DNA from: Liopterus haemorrhoidalis
Lineage: Eukaryota > Arthropoda > Insecta > Coleoptera > Dytiscidae
Direction of reading: 5' to 3'
Assembly: GCA_963971575.1 (NCBI GenBank)
Contig: OZ020625.1
Span: 25,197,253 to 25,261,252, forward strand
Length of the DNA stretch: 64,000 nt
The translations under genes and the position numbers were made by a program. The notes beneath the pieces are model-generated. The model was not told where the DNA came from. It did not search any database and saw only the letters and a list, made by a program, of their open reading frames with translations. Each line of letters starts with the position of its first letter. The stretch's first letter is position 1. Below, in pieces: positions 37,701 through 42,130 of the stretch.

Positions 37701-40605
37701 GGATACGTTTTTTAGATGTTTTAGTATTTTTCCTATGTGCGGGTCAAAAAGTTGTACAAGCATGCCAAATTTCAACTCTCTAGGTTTAGCCGTTTGGCTA
37801 AAATTTTTACCGAACAGACAGACAGACAGACAGACGACAAAATGACGGTATAAGGGTTTTTTGGTCATACCTACAAAACCCTAAAAATGAATAAAACACA
37901 AGACGGTAGGAATATTAATCAACTTTCTATTACTTTTTAAAGTGAATTCTTTACCGTAGAGATAAGATGACGCTTCATAATTTTTGTTATACAAGTAACC
38001 CAGACGCAAGTTCAAGTAATTGTATAGAAAGGAAGTAAATGGAGTATTGGAGAGCAGTTTTGGTTTTTGTTGAGACACAGAACTTAAAATTATAATCCTC
38101 TGAAAGCTACAAAACTTCACTTATGCCTCCGTCGTGTTTCAAAATATCGCAGTACATTTTAATGGTGTATTATTTGAAGAAACAATTGATGAGATTGATA
38201 ATGACGATCACAACAGTGTTATTCCAGGATAGAAATAGCGTAATAAATCAAATTTAATAATTAATATCACCGAACACCTTTTTAAAAATAGATATAATTC
38301 ACATTTTATTAAAAAATTATATAAACTATTATAATACAATGTAGTATATAAATTGACTAAATAAAAGTTGAATAAAGTTATATTTTTATTTAATACACTG
38401 TGGAAACCAGTTATAATGACTATCACAGGACCAAACATTTCTGTTCCATTTTTAAAATAAATTTCGCCACTGAATATTTAATTCAACACCGAAATATTAG
38501 GTTAAGATTCTCTTGGCATTTGACTAAATAAATACTTCTGTTAAAATTCAACGTAACAGCGCATGCGCGTGCAGTTAATATTAGCCTCTCTACAGGGTGA
38601 GTTAGCGCCTCGCGTTAACAAATATTGTATTAACGGTTACCTTAACAAATGCTGTTACAGAATAGCATTTTTGGATAATGACGTTAGACATGGAGTTAAA
38701 ATAAAAATATTAACCTGACGCTAATTTTAACGCATTTCTTACAGAATACACCTGAAACTGTGTTTACCGAAACCCAAGAATAGTTAATAGAGCACTAAAT
38801 TTTACTTAATCTAACCCTTAAAATACAATTTCTTTTTAATCAAATGAACACGAAAATTTACTTAAGCCAACCATTAAAATACAATTTTTATATTTATTCT
38901 AATTCCCACCAAAATGTTAAGTACATCAAACCATTAAAATATTTTTTTTTTCAAAAGAACAGGCAATTTAATTTATGGCAGCTTGTAAAATAATTATTTT
39001 TTATTCTAAATAAAAGAAGACTCTAGCTCTTATAGCTATAGCCCCAGTTGTCAAAAGCCCCAATTGTGAACGGCCCGAATTGTCTTACGGCCCCACAGGG
39101 CCGCCCTAACCACAGGGCTAAATGGGCTATAGCCCCAGGGCGCAAGCCTTTTGGGGCGGCAATTTTTATTTCCCCGTTTGCTATTCTGTGAATTTTCTTA
39201 CGAAGAGGGGCGCATTATTTTTAGTAGCTCACGGGCGTCGAATTTCTTAAGACGGCCCTGCGGCCCCAGTTGTCTGGTTACCGGGTACTAATATATCGTC
39301 GGCTGAAAATAATAAGGTTGTATGTGTATTACATTTGGGAAAACAAACTTCAAAAATTTTGACATGGAAAAAACCAATATAAGGTTACAATACAAGGAAG
39401 AATTTTTTTTAATAACTATATATATATTGATATGTTATTGTCATTAACGCATTATTTTGAAAAAAAAAATTGAATAATACCATTTTAACAATTTGAAAAA
39501 TTAACATACAACTTTGTGATTAAGAAAAACACGAAACTTAGTACCTTAACGTTACATACAGCTTTGTAGTTCAAAGTAATATCGGGGGGAAATTCAGTTT
39601 ATAGGTAAAGCTTCAGATTTTAGGTTTCTGAAAATTGTTAAAAAGGTACCAGAAAAGGTAAAAGAAATGTTAGTCACGTATTAAATTTTTATTTGATTAA
39701 ATAACACAAATTAAACAATATGCTTGCAAAATAATAACAAATTAAACATTAATCTTACAAAAAATTAAGATAAATTAAGATAATTTGAACTGAAACTGAA
39801 ACATTCCAGATAAAAAAAATTACACGAAATAAATTGTATTTTTATTATTTTCTTGAGATTTACTTTCTTGGCAATATTGTTTCATAATAAGATTTATCCA
39901 TAGTAGGCATCCAATCCAGCATAGATTTTAAAGCGATTACCTTGTTTTCTGGTAACGGATTTTTATTTGTAGAAACCTTAATGTCTCTAAATATATTTAA
40001 CAAGTCTTCAAGACCTTGTTTTATTCTTTTTAATATGTTTTGCAACCCAGGTGCCCGAAAAAGATGTTTTATATTTAACATAAAAGATGTTGTATGTCAA
40101 ACATACAACCATAAATTATGAATTAAAAAATAAAAAACAATTAAAATACAAGGGTGTATGTTTTAACATACAACTATGTTTTGTAAGTTTTTTATTTTTT
40201 AAGACATACAACTATGGTTTTGTGCTTTTTTCTCCGACACCGGTAATGCTATCTTATGGAAATTATTGGAACAAGTAGGTTACGTGACATACAACTCTAT
40301 AGTATTGAAAAGTGCATTTGACAAAAAATGTCACATACAACCTTATTATTTTCAGCCGACGATATATCTATAGCTTATGCAACCCACCATGCAGCAAAGT
40401 AATATAAGAAGTATTCTATAAGGCGTACTTACATTCAATAAATCCTGGATGTGGAAGCACTACAGCGGAATTTTCATTATTCTTGGCACTCACTTCGGAA
40501 ATACATGTAATATTTTTAAATCCATTCTCCTCTTTTATTAAAGTGACAATGTATGCATCGCATAACAGCGCTGTTAATAGACAAAGATGAAGGATTTGGA
40601 AGAAC
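4569..40605 (-). CDS. Gene A: receptor-type tyrosine phosphatase-like protein, 16 exons, likely pseudophosphatase
   Basis: Sixteen minus-strand exons (5' to 3': 40605-40433, 36531-36124, 34059-33884, 32248-31867, 29804-29070, 27993-27746, 26770-26698, 25503-25110, 24022-23518, 20331-19778, 18184-17893, 13824-13462, 10155-9947, 8023-7713, 6273-6138, 4703-4569) have AG/GT borders and matching phases. Together they encode about 1,697 residues: signal peptide (1-20), beta-rich N-terminus (about 58-330), EGF-like cysteines (about 330-430), fibronectin III domains (about 430-940), one membrane helix (about 962-982), first phosphatase domain D1 (about 1040-1370) and second domain D2 (about 1380-1680). 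Family knowledge: active RPTPs are single-pass cell-surface phosphatases. Here D1 has [10 protein letters not shown] for HCSxGxGRTG, WPE for WPD, KNRP for KNRY and TNVDQY for QTxxQY, and D2 has TCFDGAKASG, so I infer little or no catalysis. The exon with the initiator Met was not found. D1 exon 10 carries a one-base frameshift, so the locus may be decaying or misassembled there. Confidence 0.86.
4738..5871. mobile_element. Non-coding TIR element C, copy 1 (uninterrupted)
   Basis: The ends are imperfect inverted repeats (GGGACTATTCTCTAAG and CTTACAGAATACACCC) and share the inner motif GTTAAAATnTTAGCGTCAG. About 1.13 kb, no transposase. It is highly similar to 36583-38753, which contains an extra HINE-A insertion, so this copy provides the empty site for that event (4981-4999). 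Confidence 0.7.
6138..6273 (-). CDS. Gene A exon 15: D2 P-loop and helix
   Basis: This exon is 136 nt. With exon 14 it completes [14 protein letters not shown], which replaces HCSxGxGRTGxF: His, Ser and Arg are all lost and only Cys is kept. [20 protein letters not shown] and [15 protein letters not shown] follow, the D2 alpha-4/alpha-5 region. It ends CAG before GTAAAT. It is flanked upstream by a mariner remnant starting near 6302. Confidence 0.92.
6302..6912 (+). pseudogene. Mariner transposase remnant
   Basis: Broken frames give [12 protein letters not shown] (first catalytic Asp region), [20 protein letters not shown] (second) and CPYSPDLSH (third region, where the final Asp block is lost). 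[40 protein letters not shown] follow at the C-terminus. Several stops and frameshifts are present and no terminal repeats are evident. It sits in the intron between gene A exons 14 and 15. Confidence 0.8.
7076..7639. mobile_element. Foldback MITE (family D), copy 1
   Basis: Inverted arms of about 250 bp begin GACCGGGAGCTCATGACA and end TGTCATGAGCTCTCGGTC, flanked by TA. The central loop contains GATCACATGACCGTTTGAG. A second copy in the opposite orientation lies at 45211-45773. There is no credible ORF. Confidence 0.8.
7713..8023 (-). CDS. Gene A exon 14: D2 core up to the P-loop Cys
   Basis: This exon is 311 nt and phase 0 at the start ([20 protein letters not shown]). It includes [19 protein letters not shown], where the WPD loop has become WCY, then [12 protein letters not shown] and KKDPIVVTC with a split final codon. 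It ends TGCTT before GTAAGTATA. Gene B has the matching exon at 55864-56171, three bases shorter. Confidence 0.92.
8093..8345. repeat. GGAGTC-type simple repeat and adjoining dispersed repeat
   Basis: From 8093 to 8190 runs a degenerate GGAGTCGGGAGTCGG tract. From 8190 to 8345 is a repeat (GTTTCATGAGAGGGGAGGG ... GGGAGGTTCTAACCCC) that recurs inverted at 56800-56960 in the gene B intron. Confidence 0.7.
8738..9566. mobile_element. TIR element flanked by TA, 829 bp
   Basis: The ends TGGTCTATTTCAAAGTA and TACTTTGAAATAGACCA are exact inverted repeats between TA dinucleotides, as in Tc1/mariner-type MITEs. Short open frames inside (8785-9068) are AT-rich, hydrophobic and unconvincing. Confidence 0.75.
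9917..9966 (-). repeat. 25-bp tandem duplication across the exon 13 splice donor
   Basis: A 25-bp unit (CTTACCTTAACTAAAAGTGG... on the plus strand) occurs twice in tandem. It contains the last bases of exon 13 and its GTAAGA donor. Gene B has only one unit. The inner donor keeps frame with exon 14; the outer one adds 25 nt and shifts it. Confidence 0.85.
9947..10155 (-). CDS. Gene A exon 13: D2 NYINA region
   Basis: This exon is 209 nt and encodes [59 protein letters not shown] and [10 protein letters not shown]. This is the classic PTP NYINA...TVxDFWRMV block. The in-frame donor is at 9946/9945. A 25-bp tandem duplication repeats the end of the exon and the donor, giving a second GTAAGA donor at 9921 that would shift the frame. 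Confidence 0.9.
10374..10974. mobile_element. PIF/Harbinger-like MITE with 3-bp TTA duplication
   Basis: The terminal repeats TACCCTTTTACACTAGATC and GATCTAGTGTGAAAAGGGTA are flanked by TTA on both sides. A 3-bp TTA/TAA target site is the hallmark of PIF/Harbinger elements. About 600 bp, non-coding, in the intron upstream of gene A exon 13. Confidence 0.7.
11347..11932 (+). mobile_element. pogo/Tigger-like element, deleted
   Basis: The termini CAGACGATTCCGCTTAATTG and CAATTAAGCGGAATCGACTG are inverted repeats flanked by TA. Near the 3' end a frame ending at 11692 reads [20 protein letters not shown] then [13 protein letters not shown], like the C-terminal tail of Tigger/jerky transposases. 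The HTH and catalytic parts are gone. A related terminal fragment lies at 30645-30745. Confidence 0.75.
12080..12172 (+). other. Possible isolated coding fragment
   Basis: ATG opens [20 protein letters not shown], then [10 protein letters not shown], followed by AAG and GTAATG, which could be a splice donor. I do not recognise it and found no matching downstream exon. It could be a transposon leader exon or chance. Confidence 0.2.
12656..13292 (-). pseudogene. DDE-type (IS630/Tc1-like) transposase relic
   Basis: The N-terminal part (13292-13014) has a helix-turn-helix-like stretch, [20 protein letters not shown]. After a deletion comes the C-terminal part: RLPP, an in-frame TAG where Tyr is expected, then [20 protein letters not shown], and a tail ending in an acidic DSDSSDDDD. 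The PPYHCxxNPIExxW block is the third catalytic region of DDE_3-type transposases. The middle catalytic portion is missing. Confidence 0.7.
13462..13824 (-). CDS. Gene A exon 12: end of D1, start of D2
   Basis: This exon is 363 nt. [20 protein letters not shown] follows the D1 P-loop and matches the RTGTFIxIDxxL helix of RPTPs. [20 protein letters not shown] is the Q-loop region, where the first Gln of QTxxQY is replaced. The exon continues into the D1-D2 linker, [16 protein letters not shown], and [11 protein letters not shown]. It ends CCAG before GTAAGT and joins exon 13 as Glu. The paralogous exon of gene B is at 58857-59219. Confidence 0.92.
14456..15514 (-). mobile_element. HINE-A copy (b), full length
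   Basis: On the minus strand: 5' AGGGTTTTGTAGGTATGACC, a short (GTCT)5 tract, a conserved core, a tRNA-like segment (14880-14956), then ATACCTGCAAAACCCTG, a hairpin GTGTGAAAATTCACAC and the end TTCACATCAA. The inverted 17-mer at one end and inside the other, followed by a terminal hairpin, fits the asymmetric terminal repeats of Helentron-associated elements. Confidence 0.75.
14880..14956 (-). other. tRNA-like Pol III unit in HINE-A (b)
   Basis: The minus strand has an A-box-like TGGTCTAGAGG, a B-box-like GGGATCGAACCC about 50 nt later, and a run of about 15 T just after. It is unrelated to the matching segments in copies (c), (d) and (f). The cloverleaf is imperfect; a functional tRNA is not claimed. 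Confidence 0.45.
15836..16045 (-). pseudogene. Mariner transposase C-terminal fragment
   Basis: One frame reads [20 protein letters not shown], then [20 protein letters not shown] and [19 protein letters not shown]. This is the [11 protein letters not shown] ... YF end of mariner transposases, with the catalytic SPDLAP region degraded. It has no terminal repeats. Confidence 0.75.
16068..16500. mobile_element. Half copy of the foldback element at 2386-3159
   Basis: It starts CAGGGTGTTTGTTTGAAAC next to TA and follows the left arm of 2386-3159 to near 16430. The other arm is missing. Confidence 0.75.
16552..17815 (+). mobile_element. Mariner element with broken transposase
   Basis: Imperfect inverted ends (AAAGTAGCGGGAATTTC near 16565; GAAAGTAGCGGGAATTG on the other strand) lie between TA sites. 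The transposase starts at ATG 16740 ([20 protein letters not shown]) and includes [10 protein letters not shown]. It shifts frame near 17215 and 17270, then gives [16 protein letters not shown], a stop, and [20 protein letters not shown] to the C-terminus. At least two frameshifts and one stop make it inactive. It lies in the gene A intron 11. Confidence 0.88.
17893..18184 (-). CDS. Gene A exon 11: D1 core with altered active site
   Basis: This exon is 292 nt and encodes [20 protein letters not shown] through [17 protein letters not shown] to [15 protein letters not shown], whose last Gly is completed by exon 12. The usual D1 motifs are WPDHGVP and HCSAGVGRTG. Here Asp of WPD is Glu and the P-loop Arg is Lys, while the nucleophile Cys is kept. 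The donor is GTACTT. It lies between two mariner elements (16552-17815 and 18328-19605). Confidence 0.9.
18328..19605 (+). mobile_element. Nearly intact mariner element (family M2), copy 1
   Basis: The ends CCAGGTCTACAAGTATGAAA and its inverse are exact over about 30 bp, flanked by TA; 1,278 bp, the normal mariner size. The transposase begins at ATG 18502 ([20 protein letters not shown]). It has one indel in an A-run near 18563, then is open to the stop at 19527. The triad is visible: [16 protein letters not shown] and SPDLAPSD, with 34 residues between the last two Asp (DD34D). Only that single frameshift separates it from a full frame. Confidence 0.92.
19606..19760 (-). repeat. Possible tRNA-derived SINE fragment
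   Basis: The minus strand has a B-box-like GGGGTTCGAACTC near 19650, preceded by GGGCGGGCACTCCTACCC. It lies between the mariner end and gene A exon 10. No second copy was found in the window, so the call is weak. Confidence 0.25.
19778..20331 (-). CDS. Gene A exon 10: start of phosphatase domain D1, with frameshift
   Basis: This exon begins [20 protein letters not shown] (juxtamembrane wedge). It then has D1 landmarks [41 protein letters not shown] and [19 protein letters not shown]. The expected frame breaks between DKNRVRL and the DYINA part, near 20000-20003, where one base is missing (554 nt instead of 555). As it stands, the first frame meets TAA about 60 bases later. The pTyr-loop KNRY reads KNRP. 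The exon boundaries themselves are sound (TTTTAG acceptor, GTGAGT donor). Confidence 0.85.
20411..20560 (+). pseudogene. LINE reverse transcriptase fragment
   Basis: One frame reads [20 protein letters not shown], then [20 protein letters not shown] and a stop. The AFDN...ALxxxGVxxxMIxxI pattern is the fingers/palm start of R1/Jockey-type reverse transcriptases (usually DIxxAFDxV). It lies inside the intron between gene A exons 9 and 10, opposite to the gene. Confidence 0.65.
20692..22098 (+). mobile_element. Tc1/mariner-superfamily DD41D (rosa-like) element
   Basis: Inverted ends of about 100 bp (CAGTGAGTTTTTTTC... ATGCAACATGTACTATG) lie next to TA. The transposase starts at ATG 20831 ([20 protein letters not shown]) and continues in three frames. 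Frameshifts are near 21005 and in a T-run near 21465. Catalytic regions are [16 protein letters not shown] and SPDLAPND, with 41 residues between the last two Asp, which is the spacing reported for the rosa family. A solo 3' end of the same family is at 54075-54380. Confidence 0.88.
22280..23462 (-). mobile_element. hAT element with 8-bp target duplication
   Basis: The ends CAGGGATTACCAACC and GGTTGGGAATCCCTG-like inverse (CGTTGGGAATCCCTG) are typical of hAT. The 8-bp direct repeat CTTTAGAT flanks both sides (22272-22279, 23463-23470). Inside, the minus strand encodes [20 protein letters not shown] then, after a stop, [17 protein letters not shown]... and [20 protein letters not shown]. This is the C-terminal half of ZBED5/FAM200-type hAT transposases. 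The BED finger and first catalytic part are absent. Confidence 0.85.
23518..24022 (-). CDS. Gene A exon 9: membrane-proximal region, transmembrane helix, cytoplasmic linker
   Basis: This exon is 505 nt. It encodes a membrane-proximal extracellular stretch ([14 protein letters not shown]...), then one hydrophobic helix ([20 protein letters not shown]) followed by the stop-transfer signal YRKRR. An acidic juxtamembrane tail with several Tyr follows ([28 protein letters not shown]). The helix fixes the type I topology. It ends CAG before GTAAGA, phase 0. Confidence 0.9.
24245..24467. repeat. (GGAGTC)37 hexanucleotide tract
   Basis: About 37 almost perfect units. Flanking sequence is a degenerate version of the same repeat and resembles 8093-8190 and 24988-25075, so it probably grew inside a dispersed repeat. 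The long Ser-Asp and Ser-Glu open frames on both strands are just its translation. It lies in the intron between gene A exons 8 and 9. Confidence 0.95.
24988..25075. repeat. Degenerate GACTCC repeat
   Basis: CCCGACTCCGACTCCCGACT and variants end with CCCCATCCCTGG. It is opposite in direction to the tract at 24245. Confidence 0.8.
25110..25503 (-). CDS. Gene A exon 8: fibronectin III domain
   Basis: This exon is 394 nt. It encodes a full FN3-like repeat: [46 protein letters not shown]. The start of the membrane-proximal domain follows ([18 protein letters not shown]). It ends AAAAACAG before GTAAGA and joins exon 9 as Arg. A degenerate GGAGTC-type repeat sits just downstream in the intron (24988-25075). 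Confidence 0.87.
25860..26310. repeat. Dispersed repeat with GGCCCCAGTTGT minisatellite
   Basis: From 26105 the sequence repeats GCCCCAGTTGT / GCCCCAATTGTGAACG / GCCCGAATTGTCC in a ~60-bp higher-order pattern. The flank ACCCTTAAAATACAATTTTT is shared with 38815-39095. Confidence 0.75.
26393..26611 (+). CDS. Small hypothetical ORF with signal-peptide-like start
   Basis: ATG opens a 72-codon frame starting [20 protein letters not shown], then TQSQP and a Lys-rich tail ([19 protein letters not shown]). The start looks like a secretory signal, but the rest matches nothing I know. It lies in an intron, opposite to gene A. It may be chance. Confidence 0.25.
   Translation: MSQKISFCLLVLFVGSCHLLTQSQPLYSSSVLQWQWWDMSKLAPLKPAKVLVLKQYYSRQNANKIRNQNLHK
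26698..26770 (-). CDS. Gene A exon 7: small exon closing a fibronectin III domain
   Basis: This 73-nt exon lies between TTTTTTTCAG and GTATGTAG and encodes [20 protein letters not shown] then TEEE. The GEKYTLT motif is the final strand of an FN3 domain. It is too short for ORF finding; I identified it because its phases (0 in, 1 out) exactly bridge exons 6 and 8. Confidence 0.75.
27185..27470. repeat. TTCGACCTGTTCAACC repeats and adjoining inverted repeat
   Basis: From 27185 to 27258 there are tandem copies of GTTCGACCTGTTCAACCT. From 27262 to 27450 an inverted repeat has arms AACCGGTTCACAAA ... CGTGTCATATATGTCGCCAA and its inverse, with about 60 bp between. It is a likely small MITE. Confidence 0.65.
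27746..27993 (-). CDS. Gene A exon 6: fibronectin III domain
   Basis: This exon is 248 nt. It begins [17 protein letters not shown], then [20 protein letters not shown], the canonical fibronectin III strand B/C pattern (W-x-PP ... Y-Y). It ends [12 protein letters not shown] directly before a GTAAGT donor. Phases 2 and 0 match exons 5 and 7. The Cys residues in KCFKETFC and YICCEI are unusual for a plain FN3 domain. Confidence 0.86.
28049..28858 (-). mobile_element. Mariner-like element, internally deleted
   Basis: The inverted ends AGGGCTATTTGGAAAGTAACC and GGTTACTTTCCAAATAGCCT are flanked by TA. Minus-strand remnants include [21 protein letters not shown] then [14 protein letters not shown] near 28210-28350, the C-terminal end of a mariner-type transposase. 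About 810 bp; most of the coding region is gone. Confidence 0.75.
29070..29804 (-). CDS. Gene A exon 5: second EGF-like module plus two fibronectin III domains
   Basis: This is the largest exon (735 nt). It starts in an EGF-like module ([17 protein letters not shown], then [13 protein letters not shown]) and continues with two fibronectin III-like repeats. Their signatures are [33 protein letters not shown] and [13 protein letters not shown], meaning the conserved Trp of strand B and the Tyr of strand F. It ends AAACCAGGAG before GTAAGT. Several NxT/S sites fit a glycosylated ectodomain. Confidence 0.88.
29885..30560. mobile_element. HINE-B copy with (ACAG/ACGG) tract
   Basis: It includes the block AAAATCAGCTGTGGCCACCA, TGACCATGGAAACGTTACAT, AATCGACACGAG, a mixed ACAG/ACGG array (30342-30425) and the end ACCTCCCTTATATATGTTGG CGATCGGTAAAAA. 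The same order is found at 42130-42612 and, inverted, at 52150-52560. Confidence 0.7.
30645..30745. mobile_element. pogo/Tigger-like terminal fragment
   Basis: CAGTCAATTTCGCTAAATCAG and the following ~95 bases resemble the left end of the element at 11347. Only this end is present. Confidence 0.55.
30862..31180 (+). pseudogene. LINE reverse transcriptase fragment with YADD box
   Basis: One frame reads [40 protein letters not shown] and [20 protein letters not shown]. These are the GVPQGSxLGPxLF, YADD and W...N.L.LN.xKT motifs of non-LTR retrotransposon RT. It is cut off on both sides (TAA at 30859, stop at about 31178). Confidence 0.85.
31867..32248 (-). CDS. Gene A exon 4: beta domain end and first EGF-like module
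   Basis: This exon is 382 nt, starting in phase 0 at GATCCC after TTTTTAG and ending TTTG before GTAAGT. It begins [17 protein letters not shown], runs through [16 protein letters not shown], then an acidic Glu/Lys linker, then an EGF-like Cys series ([29 protein letters not shown]). The last codon is completed by exon 5 to give a continuous Cys-rich region. Confidence 0.83.
32433..32745. mobile_element. Short TIR element with ~50-bp tandem repeats
   Basis: It starts TAGGGTGACCATTCGTCCCG and ends with CCCGCATTGCC ... ATGGTCACACTA, an imperfect inverse. Inside are three to four ~50-bp units, each GACCTTTTTTTTGCTCTTCA plus a variable part. Confidence 0.55.
32978..33668 (+). mobile_element. Mariner element, internally deleted
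   Basis: ATG at 32978 starts [20 protein letters not shown]. An in-frame TGA replaces a Trp codon before [20 protein letters not shown], and [12 protein letters not shown] and [20 protein letters not shown] follow. A deletion near 33310 removes the first two catalytic Asp regions; [20 protein letters not shown] then [11 protein letters not shown] and the C-terminus remain. The 3' end (CGAGGTCTGTTCAAAAAGTA inverted) abuts TA at 33669. No 5' terminal repeat was seen. Confidence 0.82.
33671..33845 (-). pseudogene. Second mariner C-terminal fragment
   Basis: The minus-strand frame reads [20 protein letters not shown] then [19 protein letters not shown], the end of a mariner transposase. It lies between the mariner at 32978 and gene A exon 3, in the opposite direction. 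Confidence 0.65.
33884..34059 (-). CDS. Gene A exon 3: extracellular segment with CPGC motif
   Basis: This exon is 176 nt; its first AT completes a Tyr codon with exon 2, and it ends CAG before GTAGGT. It encodes [18 protein letters not shown] then [20 protein letters not shown]. The three Cys residues and beta pattern continue the exon 2 domain. The acceptor's polypyrimidine tract lies only about 18 bases from the end of a HINE-A insertion at 34078. Confidence 0.78.
34499..34566 (-). other. tRNA-like Pol III unit in HINE-A (c)
   Basis: The minus strand has an A-box match TAGTCCAGTGG, a B box TGTTCGATTCC and a T-rich stretch just after CCCGTCAA. The 3' half (TTGCAAACC ... GTTCGATTCCCGTCAA) resembles copies (d) and (f); the 5' half differs. 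T-stem pairing is poor. Confidence 0.5.
34958..35866 (+). mobile_element. DD41D-type element, deleted copy 1, nested in HINE-A
   Basis: The ends CAAGGTGTCTCAAAAGAAAT and its inverse lie between TA sites. The N-terminal part reads [20 protein letters not shown] with a later stop (IPLI then TGA). It continues [20 protein letters not shown], then jumps after SQRLN to [20 protein letters not shown] and the C-terminus ([11 protein letters not shown]). The middle with the first two catalytic residues is deleted. Confidence 0.88.
36045..36085 (+). mobile_element. HINE-A hairpin-end fragment
   Basis: CCTGCAATGTGTGAAAATTC followed by ACACTTCACATCAA matches the hairpin end of the family. Confidence 0.6.
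36124..36531 (-). CDS. Gene A exon 2: extracellular N-terminal domain
   Basis: This exon is 408 nt, phase 1 at both ends, after a TTTTTTAG acceptor and before GTAAGTATA. The product is alternating polar and hydrophobic, beta-sandwich-like, with an [14 protein letters not shown] segment and a Cys pair near [11 protein letters not shown]. No Pfam-level assignment can be made by eye. By position it is the membrane-distal ectodomain of the receptor. Confidence 0.75.
36833..37888 (-). mobile_element. HINE-A copy (d), full length, with known empty site
   Basis: Hairpin end TTGATGTGAAGTGTGAATTT, tRNA-like segment 37256-37333, core, (ACAG)5 and CCCTAAAAA end. Comparison with 4981-4999 places both ends in a run of A (T on the other strand) with no clear target duplication. 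This agrees with the T-rich insertion preference of Helentron-type elements. Confidence 0.82.
37256..37333 (-). other. tRNA-like Pol III unit in HINE-A (d)
   Basis: The minus strand has an A-box-like TAGCGATGTGCG, then TTGCAAACTAGAGTTCGAAT with B box AGTTCGAATCC, then T-rich sequence. It is closest to copy (f), with extra bases between the boxes. Confidence 0.45.
38800..39285. repeat. Second copy of the GGCCCCAGTTGT repeat region
   Basis: 38815-39095 matches 25920-26310 (AAAATACAATTT flank, then GCCCCAGTTGTCAAAAGCCC). It is interrupted at 39095-39262 by an unrelated GC-richer insert beginning CCCACAGGGCCGCCCTAACC. Confidence 0.65.
39297..40361. mobile_element. TIR element with repeated ACATACAAC motifs
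   Basis: Exact 30-bp inverted ends start CGTCGGCTGAAAATAATAAG. ATATAT lies on both sides (39291-39296, 40362-40367), a possible 6-bp target duplication. ACATACAAC or its inverse recurs near 39315, 39505, 39555 (one change), 40090, 40105, 40163, 40203, 40284 and 40333. A 73-codon minus frame (39860-40081: [20 protein letters not shown] ...) is the only candidate coding sequence, and I do not recognise it. Confidence 0.72.
40433..40605 (-). CDS. Gene A exon 1 seen: signal peptide region
   Basis: The reading frame after a TTTTCAG acceptor begins [17 protein letters not shown], a typical signal peptide core, followed by [12 protein letters not shown] and an Asn-rich stretch. It ends GAA T before GTAAGT and joins the next exon's TG to make Leu. 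No in-frame ATG precedes it: the upstream frame meets TAA within about 60 bases. The Met and first basic residues must therefore come from an earlier exon at higher coordinates, which I could not identify. Confidence 0.75.
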
Positions 40606-40844
40606 CTGAAAATAACGAAAATAGTTGTCTTTTTAGTCAGATAGATTTTCGAAAGTTATCCAATTTTAGGTATTGTTCTAAAATTAATTACTTATATTAA
40701 AATTTAATATAGAGTATGAAACGAAAAGTATTAAATTTGATATTAGCAAATAAAAATTAATTATTAAAAATAATTGAATTGGTGAGTCCAAGAACAGCAC
40801 TAGTCCAAAAAGTTAGTTCTGAGTAAATTGAAAATAAAAAATCA

Positions 40845-41200
40845 GCTGTGGCCACCACAGGACCGACCGTCATCACAAAGTACTTGTTTAAAATACATTC
40901 TAGCAGCAGAGTATATATATAATCCTTTATTTCCCCTCGACTTTTCGGTGTTTTGGGTGATTAATACATAATAATATTAAAAAAATTGATGTGACGTGTG
41001 AATATTCACACATTTCAGGGTTTCGCAGGTATATAATAAGTGAAGGCGGTATGCTGAGTGTGTAGGACAAATTTTACTTTGTAGTAATCACGGCAAAATG
41101 AACGATATTTTTAAAATAATTTATCGTCTGTTAATCATATAATAAGACTGGTTATTAAATTTACGCTCTTAAAAATTAAATACAACATTTGTCAAAATAT
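40845..41200. mobile_element. HINE-B and HINE-A fragments
   Basis: 40845-40920 has the ATCAGCTGTGGCCACCACAG block of HINE-B. 40986-41200 begins with the HINE-A hairpin end (GTGTGAATATTCACAC) and continues with a degraded part of that family. Confidence 0.6.
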
Positions 41201-41479
41201 ACGAAATCCTGTAAACTATGAAAATTCACAGTTTATATATTTTTTCAGATAAACAGGTTTCGTCGCATAAATGTTTACGTAATTCCTGCTAATGATATAA
41301 AAATAAAATTTCCTTATCAACTTATTTAAGAGGATTAATTATTTTTTTAATCCCATACTAATTCATTTGTAGTTAACAAAACATCGAGATAACATTCAAA
41401 TGTCTTTCTTATAAATTCTAAGTTATTTTTTGTACGTATTTTAACATTGAATATATTGGGTCTCGTGAAAGTGTAGTTA

Positions 41480-42130
41480 TTTTTGGAAATTTGGGTGTTA
41501 AATCAAAAACTATATCTCAAAAATGGTAAGAAATAGAGACCTAAGGTTTAAATCTTTGAAAAATTTAGTTTTACGATGTTTTTTTCTGTAATATTTGGTC
41601 CGTACTGACCTAAAACTAATTGGTAAAATTTTGATTTTATTTTGTAAATTTACAAATTTCATATCTCAAAAATGGTAAGAGGTAGAGACTTGAGGTTTGA
41701 ATTTTTGTAATTTTAAAAATTCATATCTCAAAAAAGGTAAGAAATAGAGACTTGAGATTTGAATTTTTGGAATTCTCACACCTGGTTTTATCTAGAAAAA
41801 ATTAATGTTTGGTCCGTAATGACCTAAAACTATTAGGGAAAATTTTGATTTTAATGGAATTTAAAAAAATCTTATCTCAAAAAAGGTAAAAGATAGAGAC
41901 TTGAGGTTTGAATTTTTGGAATTCTCACACCTTGTTTTATCTAGAAAAAATTAATGTTTGGTCCGTAATGACCTAAAACTATTAGGGAAAATTTTGATTT
42001 TAATGGAATTTAAAAAAATCTTATCTCAAAAAAGGTAAAAGATAGAGACTTGAGGTTTGAATTTTTGGAATTCTCACATCTTATTTTATCTATAAAAAAT
42101 TAATGTATGGTCCGTAATAAAACATAAAAC
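41480..42130. repeat. ~148-bp tandem array, about four units
   Basis: Each unit carries ATATCTCAAAAAnGGTAAGA, GAGACTTGAGGTTTGAATTT, and TTTGGTCCGTAATGACCTAA. It shares the repeat unit with 60620-61960. Confidence 0.85.

Larger units (their letters stand above)
36583..38753. mobile_element. TIR element C, copy 2, interrupted by HINE-A (d)
   Basis: It matches 4738-5871 from end to end (left AGGTCTATTCTCTAAGCATG; right CTTACAGAATACACCT). The HINE-A insert 36833-37888 sits in an A-run that is uninterrupted in copy 1. No coding region was recognised. Confidence 0.78.
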
